In this document: positions 26,807-35,200 of the stretch, one piece after another | Position numbering within the stretch: position 1 is the first letter of the stretch | Layout: each line of letters opens with the position of its first letter | NCBI GenBank assembly: GCA_964475165.1 | Contig: CAYYVN010000001.1 | Span: 124,001 to 188,000 of the forward strand | DNA: 64,000 nt | Source of the DNA: CAYUHK01 sp964475165 | Lineage (GTDB): Bacteria; Verrucomicrobiota; Kiritimatiellia; JAAZAB01 | Direction of reading: 5' to 3' | Translations under genes and position numbers: made by a program | The notes under the pieces: model-generated | The model's database searches: none | Seen by the model: only the letters and a program-made list of their open reading frames with translations | Told to the model about the DNA's origin: nothing

Positions 26807-27943
26807 ATGGCAGGCAAAAATCCCAATCAGCGGCAGAAACTGCCGCCCTTTAATCGCATCTGTTCCATTGCCAGCAGTGGTATGCAGGTGCGTTTGGGGC
26901 GCAGCCTCATTACCATGGGCGGCATTTGTCTGGCGCTCGCCTATTTGGTGTCTATTCGCGTCAGTGGACTGGTGACCGAAAACATCGCTCACTTCTCGCA
27001 GGCCGTGCGCTGTTATGATTATAGCGGCCATTTTTTAGGATTGGAACAAGCTTACCATCCAGAACTGAAGATCACTCGTGCGCAAGTCGAGCGTTGGCGG
27101 GCTATATTATTGACGCGGGCGGCCAACTCTGTTTTTGGGGAAGTGCAGGCTGAGGCCACTAAACGTCGCCAAGCAGCGCCCAGCTTGGCTCAGCTCCAGG
27201 AAGGGGCCTGGCAGGATGGATCTTTCACCGACCTAGCTTTTTTGAACACCAGCGGCCGGCATCTGCGTGACGCCTATCTGCGCGAACAGGGCTTGGATGC
27301 TCTTCCGGAAGCAGCGCAGGCGCGCCAGCTGGAGCGGCTTTCCATGGCCGAACGCGCCCAATTGATTGCCGCCGGCGGGGCCGCCCCCACTTTAGCTGCT
27401 CTGCAAGCGTCCGCCGCGGCCGCTTTTGCTGAGCGGAACGAGATCACGGCGCGCGTCATCATGGGAGAGCTTGAAAAAACCTTGGATAAGGACGGCCTCA
27501 CCGCCAACCTGCGGGATATAAGCGTCGTGCGCCAGGAGCGCGCGGCCCGCTATTGGATTATGGGCATTGTGTTGGTGGTGGCTGTCGCCGGTATAGCTAA
27601 TGCCACGCTGATGTCAGTGACGGAGCGCTTTCGCGAAATTGGCACCATGAAGTGTTTGGGGGCCTTGGATGGCATGGTACTCTTGCTCTTTTTGGTGGAA
27701 GCGCTGGTGGTGGGCACGGTGGGCGTCATGACGGGTTTAGTGCTGGGCTGTTTGCTCAGCCTGGTCCAGCTGGGCATGCAATATGGCTGGGCGGCGGCGG
27801 CCGATATACCTTGGCGGGAAATCATCCTGGCGCTCTCTCAATTGGGGCTGGTGGGTATAGTGCTGACTGTCTTTGGTGGGGTGGGCCCGGCGCATGTGGC
27901 CGCGCGGATGGCGCCGATTGAAGCCATGCGTGTGGAGCAGTAA
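26807..27943 (+). CDS. FtsX/MacB-type ABC transporter permease
   Basis: A 378-residue permease. It has one N-terminal helix (ITMGGICLALAYLVSIR), a periplasmic segment of about 190 mostly helical residues, and the C-terminal FtsX domain with three helices: IVLVVAVAGIANATLMSV, the ERFREIGTMKCLGA coupling loop, and a final PAHVAARMAPIEAMRVEQ. This is the four-helix topology of LolC/LolE/MacB. The ATG at 26807 has AGAAAGAG ahead; a GTG at 26783 is an alternative. First gene of a six-gene block with an ATPase (28816) and a second, giant FtsX protein (32268). Confidence 0.85.
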   Translation: MAGKNPNQRQKLPPFNRICSIASSGMQVRLGRSLITMGGICLALAYLVSIRVSGLVTENIAHFSQAVRCYDYSGHFLGLEQAYHPELKITRAQVERWRAILLTRAANSVFGEVQAEATKRRQAAPSLAQLQEGAWQDGSFTDLAFLNTSGRHLRDAYLREQGLDALPEAAQARQLERLSMAERAQLIAAGGAAPTLAALQASAAAAFAERNEITARVIMGELEKTLDKDGLTANLRDISVVRQERAARYWIMGIVLVVAVAGIANATLMSVTERFREIGTMKCLGALDGMVLLLFLVEALVVGTVGVMTGLVLGCLLSLVQLGMQYGWAAAADIPWREIILALSQLGLVGIVLTVFGGVGPAHVAARMAPIEAMRVEQ

Positions 27944-27992
27944 GCCGCGGCCGACCAGGATATTTGAGGATGAGTTTACGAAAATAAGGACC

Positions 27993-28841
27993 ATGCAACC
28001 TGGAATAAAAAATATAACCACTGCTTTTCAGTTTGGCCATTTAGGGCGCCTGGGCATGACCCTGCTGCTACTGACGGCCGTCTTGATAACGCTCTTTTGC
28101 AGCACAGTGATTTTTTTTGTGATCCGCAGTCAAGCGGAGAAAGTACCGCATGCGGTCTTGCTGGATGCCGACAGTTTCATGGCGCTGGCTCGCTATCAAG
28201 ATGCCGATATTTTCATGCAACAGGCCTTGGCCAAATATGGGCGCCAGCCGGATTTATTGCTGCGCATGGGCTGTATTCAATCCATGTTGGCCGATGAACA
28301 TGCGGCGCTTGAGGATAAGGAGCGCTGTTTTGCCGCGGCCGACCAGCTGCTGCGGGAAGCCGCCGCCTTGAATCCTAAGGAATTGATGATTCTTTGGAAT
28401 CGCGCCTTGCTAGCCTTTCGGCAAGCCGAGGCTTATCAAGCGGCTGGCCTGACGGCGCGGGCGCAGGCTTGTCGCGAGGAATTCTTGAGCTTGGCGCAGG
28501 CCGTGGGGCGGCGGCGAGATTGGCAGCCAGATTTGCAGCTGCACCTTGGTTTGCTGGCTGAATCGCGCGGCGATCAGGCGACGGCTATCGCGCATTATAT
28601 CGCGGAATTCAATAACGCTCCGGATAACGCCACCGCTTATCAGTCTCTGCAGCGCTTGCGCCAAGACCAGGCCGCGGCGCGGCTGCCGATGCCGAGCTGG
28701 TATCTGGATGCGGCCGGGGCCAGTTTGCTGGTGCTGCTGGGGCTGGGGTTGCTGCATCGAGGATGGATGCACCAAGCGTCAGAGAGAAGTAGGCGTCATC
28801 TCAAGGAAGGATATCATGGCCACCAACACCAAACAGGTTGA
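27993..28841 (+). CDS. Membrane-anchored TPR-like protein
   Basis: A 282-residue protein with an N-terminal helix (MTLLLLTAVLITLFCSTVIFFVI), a helical soluble domain with TPR-like pairs (ARYQDADIFMQQALAKYGRQ, LGLLAESRGDQATAIAHYIA) and a second helix near the C terminus (ASLLVLLGLGLLHRGW). The ribosome site AAGGA is close to the ATG. Its end overlaps the ATPase gene by 26 bases. TPR proteins often assemble complexes, so it may join the ATPase and permeases; that role is inferred only from position. Confidence 0.72.
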   Translation: MQPGIKNITTAFQFGHLGRLGMTLLLLTAVLITLFCSTVIFFVIRSQAEKVPHAVLLDADSFMALARYQDADIFMQQALAKYGRQPDLLLRMGCIQSMLADEHAALEDKERCFAAADQLLREAAALNPKELMILWNRALLAFRQAEAYQAAGLTARAQACREEFLSLAQAVGRRRDWQPDLQLHLGLLAESRGDQATAIAHYIAEFNNAPDNATAYQSLQRLRQDQAAARLPMPSWYLDAAGASLLVLLGLGLLHRGWMHQASERSRRHLKEGYHGHQHQTG

Positions 28842-29763
28842 GACTTTACTGCAGGATATTGTGGATCTGAGTGCCGGTCGTAAAACCGAGCAGAGCATCT
28901 GCGATGCGCATAAGCTTAAGCCGGCCCAAGTCCGCGAATTGGTGACCATGGCCGGCAATATGGTGGCCCGCAAGGAATTTGTGGACAGCTCACCGGCGCT
29001 CAGCGCGGCGGATGATGCCGACCGAGAAACCATCGTGCGTGCGGAGAATGTGCGCCGCACATATCGCATGGGCAAAGAGGAAGTACATGCCTTGAACGGC
29101 GTCCATCTGCAGGTTTTTCGCGGCGAGTATATGTCGTTGATGGGCCCTTCGGGTTCGGGCAAGACCACCTTGTTTAATATGCTCGGGGCACTCGATAAGC
29201 CCAGCGCCGGGCATGTCTATATTGACGAGGTGAATGTGGCGCAACTCACGGCCGCCGAGCTGGCCTGGCTGCGCTGTCGGAAGATCGGCTATATTTTCCA
29301 GACCTTCAATATCATCCCGGTTATGACGGCGCTGGAGAATGTGACTCTCCCGATGATTTTTGCCGATGAACATCCGGATGTTGCCCGTGAAAAAGGCGTG
29401 CAATTGCTGGAACGCGTGGGCTTGGGCGGCCGCGTGCAACATAAACCCTATGAGCTTTCGGGCGGCCAGCAGCAGCGGGTGGCCATCGCGCGGGCGCTGG
29501 CTAACGATCCGGCCATCGTTCTGGCCGATGAACCCACCGGCAACCTGGATACGACCACCGGTGAAGAGATTATTCAGCTCTTGCGCGCCCTTAACCAGGA
29601 ACAGGGCGTCACCGTTATCTCCGCCACCCATGATATGAAAATGCTTTCGGTTTCGGATCGCATCGTTTGGATCAGGGATGGGCGCATCGACCGCATTGAA
29701 CGGCGCGAGGATCTGGATATTCAAATTGGCCAGTTGCGCGAGACGGGATCGGCCGGCGCCTAG
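28816..29763 (+). CDS. LolD/MacB-type ABC transporter ATP-binding protein
   Basis: A 315-residue ATPase. After a 75-residue N-terminal extension not found in LolD comes a complete nucleotide-binding domain: Walker A GPSGSGKTT, Q-loop IFQTFNIIP, signature LSGGQQQR, Walker B IVLADEPTGNLD and H-loop SATHD. The NLDTTTGEEI wording is typical of the MacB/LolD/FtsE group that drives FtsX-type permeases. AAGGAAGG stands just before the ATG. It is the only ATPase in the block, so it probably serves both FtsX proteins (26807 and 32268). Confidence 0.93.
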   Translation: MATNTKQVETLLQDIVDLSAGRKTEQSICDAHKLKPAQVRELVTMAGNMVARKEFVDSSPALSAADDADRETIVRAENVRRTYRMGKEEVHALNGVHLQVFRGEYMSLMGPSGSGKTTLFNMLGALDKPSAGHVYIDEVNVAQLTAAELAWLRCRKIGYIFQTFNIIPVMTALENVTLPMIFADEHPDVAREKGVQLLERVGLGGRVQHKPYELSGGQQQRVAIARALANDPAIVLADEPTGNLDTTTGEEIIQLLRALNQEQGVTVISATHDMKMLSVSDRIVWIRDGRIDRIERREDLDIQIGQLRETGSAGA

Positions 29764-29791
29764 CAAGTATCCGGGCGTGGCGCTGAAAGTC

Positions 29792-32245
29792 ATGGGTATG
29801 CATAGCAACCGAAAACAAAAAAGAGTGGTTACCTGGCGGGCGCTGGGGATCGGCCTATTGATTGCCTTGCTGACGGCTTTCTGCAACCCATGGTTGGAGA
29901 TGGCCTTTGGCTCTACCGGAGCGGCTGGCAGTATTTTGCCGGAAATGGTGATCGCCCTCTTCGTGCTGTTGGTGCTGCTCAATCTGGGCTTGAAGCGCGC
30001 CAAGTTGCGTGTCGCGGAGTTGGTGGTGGTTTTTGCCGTGGCTTTTGCGGGCGGCGCGGTCTGCAATCGTATTCCGGCCGTAGTGGGCTTCATAGCTTTG
30101 CCGGAATCAGGGTTGCAATCTACCACTTTCCAGGATTATGCCAAGCCGCTCTTGGCCGATCGTTTTTATGTGCGAGATGCTGAGGTGGCTCGCGGCTATC
30201 TCACCGGGCGCGTGCCGGCTTTTGCCGATGAATTGGCCCAGCAGCGGCGGACCATCCGCGAGATCGAAGAGCGCCAGGCTGAACGGGAATTATCGGCACT
30301 GGAAGCCAAAGCATTGCAACAGGCTTGCGCTCAGGCGGCGGAGTTGGAGCCGATCGTCGCTCGCATCCAAGCGCTGGAAGAACAATTGCTGGCCAAGGAA
30401 CAAGCGCTGCTGGCAGTGACCGGCGCTAAAGTTCCCGGGAGCAATATGAGCGCTAACGCTCTCCGGCTGGCGCCCGGCGCCAGCGCTGAAGAGCAGGAGC
30501 AGTTGAATGTGCTCTGTCAGGATATCCGGGATCTGCGGCATCAGAGCCAACGCACGCTCAACGCCTATTGGTATGGGCGCATCCTGCGCGCCTGGCTGCC
30601 GCCCTTGACGGCTTGGGGCTGGCTGATCGGGGGCCTGGTTCTTTTTGGGGCTGGCTATACTTGCCTGATCCGCAAGCAATGGCTCGAAAACGAGCGGATT
30701 GTCACGCCTTTACTGGAAGCTCCGCTCATGCTCATCGAGGGGATTGAAGGTCAGTCTGTCTTCCGCAACCGGGTGTTCTTGGTGGGCTTTGGCCTGGCGG
30801 CCAGCTATCTGGTTTGGAATACACTGGCCGCGATCTTTACCAATCTGCCGGCGATAACCCTGCAGCATGGTGTTTGGGAGCCGCTTTTTGGGAGCCGCTT
30901 CGGTGTGCCGCCCAATCCCGTTATTATTTTGCGGATCTATCTGCCAGTGCTGGCCATCAGTTTCTTCATTCGCCGCGACGTGCTCTTCAGTATCGTCTTT
31001 TTCTGGGTGGCCGCCGCCTTCTTCGGGCGCCTGCTCGATATGACTTCCTGCTTCTTTGGTAATACTTATTTTCTGGAGGGCAATCCCTATAATTGCAACC
31101 CGAACTGGGTGGCCATGGGTGCCTTTTTCGGATTTGGCATTATGACGATTTTTATGTCGCGCAGGTTTCTCTGGAAAGTGACGCGGCACATTCTGGGCCG
31201 GCCAACGGATCTGAGCGACGCCGCCGAGCTTTTACCCTATCGCCTGAGCGTACTATTCATTTTCGGCGGGCTGGGCCTCTTTTATTGGAGCCTGCTGCGT
31301 TTTGAGCTGTGTGCCTGGCTAGCGCTGGTCGTTACCTTGCTGACCGCCCTGATCTTGATTGCGGCGGCGCGCGTGGTTTTGGAAACAGGTCTGCTTTTCT
31401 TCCGCACGCCGATTTCCCTGGCGGATGCCATGCTCTATGCCTTGCGTAATACTCTGGCGCATACCTGGACCTGTATTCCCGGAGTTGCGGCCGGCCATGT
31501 TTATCTAGGGGAAATTAAGAACTTTACGGCTCAGGCCTTCGGGCATGTTAATAAATTGGCAGGCTCTTTGCCGGGGGCCGGTCGCTCGCGGCGCGCGCTG
31601 GGCCTGGGCGTGACCGTGGCGGTTGTGCTTTCCATGCTAGTCTGTCTGCTGAGCCAATTGAGCATGTCCTATGGGTTGGGCGTGAATGTGATGCATGGCA
31701 CTTGGCATAATCGCGAGTTGCCGCGCGGAGCTTTGGAGCAGGGCGCCCGAACGCTCAAGGCCGGGAACCTGCCGGCGATTCGCGTGGCGGAAGGCGAGAC
31801 GCCCAGCAGCGTGGTGCGCTCTTCCGAGTTTCAGGAGCGTGCCAAAGATGGTTTCAGCATTCCGGGCTTGGATCAAAGGCGGGGCTTCTTTTTGCTGGGT
31901 GGTTTCCTGGGGGTGTTGTTGCTTTCGGCCTTACGCGTTTTGGTGGTCTGGTGGCCGTTGCATCCGATCGGTCTTTTGCTCTGTAATTGCGATCCGATCG
32001 CCCATGCGTTTTTCTCCATTTTTCTGGCTTGGCTGGTCAAGGCCATCACCTTTCGGGTGGCCAGCACCGGTGGCTTACGCCGGGTGAGCCCTTTCTTTGC
32101 GGGATTGCTGGCCGGTTGTGCGCTGGGCATATTGCTTTCCTGGCTGATCAGTTTGAGCAACGGTTTATATGCCTGCTATAGCCAGCAGAACTGGAGCTGG
32201 CAGATATTTATGCATAGCCCCTGGATTCGTCTGGTGAGCTGGTGA
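29792..32245 (+). CDS. Large polytopic membrane protein, OPT-like (DUF6784/DUF6785 type)
   Basis: An 817-residue membrane protein with about 14 helices. After two N-terminal helices and a run of VAELVVVFAVAFAGGAVCN there is an insert of about 120 residues rich in Glu, Gln and Ala (residues about 160-290) that should form a coiled coil on one side of the membrane. The rest has helices around NPVIILRIYLPVLAISFFI, PNWVAMGAFFGFGIMTIFM and WPLHPIGLLLCN. I associate this layout with the DUF6785/DUF6784 proteins of PVC bacteria, distantly like oligopeptide transporters; this is from memory. ATG at 29792 or 29798; ribosome site weak. Confidence 0.6.
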   Translation: MGMHSNRKQKRVVTWRALGIGLLIALLTAFCNPWLEMAFGSTGAAGSILPEMVIALFVLLVLLNLGLKRAKLRVAELVVVFAVAFAGGAVCNRIPAVVGFIALPESGLQSTTFQDYAKPLLADRFYVRDAEVARGYLTGRVPAFADELAQQRRTIREIEERQAERELSALEAKALQQACAQAAELEPIVARIQALEEQLLAKEQALLAVTGAKVPGSNMSANALRLAPGASAEEQEQLNVLCQDIRDLRHQSQRTLNAYWYGRILRAWLPPLTAWGWLIGGLVLFGAGYTCLIRKQWLENERIVTPLLEAPLMLIEGIEGQSVFRNRVFLVGFGLAASYLVWNTLAAIFTNLPAITLQHGVWEPLFGSRFGVPPNPVIILRIYLPVLAISFFIRRDVLFSIVFFWVAAAFFGRLLDMTSCFFGNTYFLEGNPYNCNPNWVAMGAFFGFGIMTIFMSRRFLWKVTRHILGRPTDLSDAAELLPYRLSVLFIFGGLGLFYWSLLRFELCAWLALVVTLLTALILIAAARVVLETGLLFFRTPISLADAMLYALRNTLAHTWTCIPGVAAGHVYLGEIKNFTAQAFGHVNKLAGSLPGAGRSRRALGLGVTVAVVLSMLVCLLSQLSMSYGLGVNVMHGTWHNRELPRGALEQGARTLKAGNLPAIRVAEGETPSSVVRSSEFQERAKDGFSIPGLDQRRGFFLLGGFLGVLLLSALRVLVVWWPLHPIGLLLCNCDPIAHAFFSIFLAWLVKAITFRVASTGGLRRVSPFFAGLLAGCALGILLSWLISLSNGLYACYSQQNWSWQIFMHSPWIRLVSW

Positions 32246-32267
32246 GGCAAGGGGCCGGTCTGAAAAT

Positions 32268-35200
32268 ATGAATTGTTTCTTCAAAAAAATGCTTGTTGGT
32301 GGCTGGTTCCGGAGGGGGACGATCCTCGCGCTGGGCTTGACGCTTTGCAGCCATAGTCTGCCGGCGGCGGAGACGCTCGCGCCGCTTTCGGCGGCGGATC
32401 GCGCGCGGATCGAGACCTTTCTCTCCGCGCCCTGGTCGTGGGCCTCAACGGCCGATCGAGTGGTGGCCGAACGCTATCTGGAAGATAAAACGCTTTCTGA
32501 CCACGATGCCCAACAGTTGCAACTCCTGGCTAAAAAAGCAGCGGCCTATGAGGGCCTGCCGCGTGCCGATGTGCGCCAGTGGCTGGTGGAGATTCTGGAG
32601 CGGGGTGGTCACTCGCGCCAGAGCGGTGCCGAGGGCAACCGGCGCACGGCCGCTTGGCTGGAGGAACATTTCCGCGCGCGCGGCCTGCAGCATGTTACCC
32701 GTGAAGCCTTGGATGCCGGTCTGGACTCGCAACAAATTCCGCCGTTAACTGCGGCCAGCGGCCGTATCGCCATGGACCTGCAGCCCTTGGAAGAGCAGGA
32801 AGCGCAGGGCCAGGTCTTAAAAGCCCATAAGATCAAATATATTCCCGCCGACTGGTATCAGCCGCCAGCGCTGCAAACAGTGGTGCAAAAAACCACCGTG
32901 CCGTTTCGGATCATAACAGCCGCAGGAGCTGAGCTATCCTTGAGCGGGCTGGCGGGGCACGGGATCTACACGCCCACTTGCGGCTCGGGCATTCAGGCCC
33001 CGCTGCAGCTTTTAAGCGGCAAGCGCCTGCAAGATCTGGATGGCCTGCCGATTGCCGGCCGCATTTGCGTCATGGATCTTGCCGAAGCCGTGACCCTGCG
33101 TGATTTTGCGCGCATGATGGGCGCGGTGGGTTTTATTTATTACCGCGGCGCTGTCTCGCCCACCTATGCAGACTTGCAGGCCTTGTGCCTTGATGATCGC
33201 CTGCCCGCCGCTTTAGCCGATCCGCAGGATGTAGCCCAACTGCAGGCCTGGGCGCATTCCGGGCAGGAGGTGCTTTTTGAGGGACGCATGGCGCTGGCCG
33301 AGGTGCCCGTGTGGAATGTATGGGGCATGGTGGTTCCGGATGGCATGGATACCAATCTGCAGGCCGATGTGCCCACGCTGGTCTTGACGGCTTTCTACGA
33401 TTCTTACTCGCTCGTGCCCGAGCGTTCCCCGGGCGCGCAAACGGCGGCGGGGCTGGTGGCTTTACTGCAAAGCATGGAAGCGGTGCTCGAGCTTAAAGCT
33501 CAAGGCAAGCTGGAGAACCGTGTCTTATTCCTGGCCACCGGCGGTCATTTCGATCGTTTCAGCGGCATGCGCGCTTTTGCTTTTCGGCATGCGCGCAGTG
33601 CCAAGGCGCTCTTGGCCACCACCTCGCCTTCCTTGGCCAATTCCCAATTTCTGGATCTACGCCGGCAATGGGCGCAGAACTGGGAACAGCAGAACCGGAT
33701 CCGGATGGATTTGGTTATCGCCTTACACTTGACCACTGGTACGGGGCAATGTGGGCTCTTTGGTACGGATGCCAATCTGGGCACGGGCAACTATGGCAAG
33801 CAGCCCCTGAGCATGGCCTTGGGCGTTCGCCATCGCTATCTAACCAGCCGTTTCACGGCGCGTCCCACGATGATTGGCAAGGAAAATGTGTTTCTGCGTT
33901 CCAGCCTGGCAACTGGTCAGCCGATGCCGGAAGATTTGATCACCCATGAAGGCACTGATCAATGGCAATCCTACCAACGCCTGGGGCGGCAGGTGGGCGC
34001 GGACAGCGAAATCTTGGCCTTTGTAGGCATTCCCAGCGTTTCCATCAAGACCATTCAAGATTATATGCCGACTTGTGGAACGCCTTGGGATGCCCTCGCC
34101 CAGGTCGATGATCTGGCCCTCGCCATTCAAGCCCGGGCGGTGGAGCATACCGTCCTGGCCCTGGCCATGGATGGCAGCGCCTTGCTGCGGGATTGGGAGA
34201 AAGATGCCTCCCTTAAGCCACCGGCGGATCGTTGGAGTTTTGCGGATTGGAACGCGGCCGGCAGCGCCAAAGATTTAACCCAAAGCGTTTGTGGCGATTT
34301 GGTCTATTGGGATTATGATAAAAACCCCATTGTGCCCACCGGCCGAGCCGGCATTCAACCGATCATTCCGCTCCTGGAACTGGAGCAATTCGTTCGCGAT
34401 TGGAGCCGGGGAGGGCATGATCCCCGTATTTCTTCGCCGGCGGCCGAGGAGGAAGTCCTACTCTTGGCGGAGAAGATCATTGCCAATCTGGCACAGCAAC
34501 TGTCGCAAATGCACCAGCTGAATCCTTCCGGGGAGCGCGGAGCCCAACTGCTGGAGCTGATTGCCATCCTCGCCGAGCATCGTGCGGAAAAGGGCTGGTT
34601 TGTGCCGCAGGGCCCTGGGCGCGATCTGGCCTTCGAGGAATTCCTGCAACGGCGCATGAATCAGGTGCTGGCCATTGACCGGCGCCTGCAGCGGGAACGC
34701 TCCGGGTTACAGCTTGCTTATCAGACGGCGCAGCTGGGGGTGATCTTCACTTGGCCGACTCCTTATAACGAAAATGAAATCATTTTCACGCATCCGGCCA
34801 TTTTGCCTCGCGGTCAACAGGGCTCGGCGGGCACGGAATGGGTGGATCAATTTTACTATTATATGCACCCGGTGCAGCAACAGCTTTATAATAGCGTTAC
34901 GCTGTATCCCTTTGCTTTGGATGAGGCGGGCAATGTATGCATGGGCTATTCCAGTCAAATGCGCGCCGATTTCCCCAATCAATTTCAAATGTATTGGTTC
35001 CCTCTGCATACCGTGCGGGTGCTGGTGGACTATTGTCGCACGCTCACTCTGCCGGGCCTGATCGATCCCAATACCCTGGCGCGTTACGGCGCGCTAGTCC
35101 CCCAGCGTCCGCAGGGGTTGCCTTCCACCGAAGCCGCTTTGCCCTTTGGTTATTATGGGACCGTGCCAGGCAAAGGCGTTGTTTGCGTGCCACGGCGCCA

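Noticed and set aside
28990..30126. 378-codon open frame opposite the ABC ATPase gene
   Set aside because: Antisense to Walker A through Walker B of a clear ATPase; His- and Arg-rich shadow with no domain.
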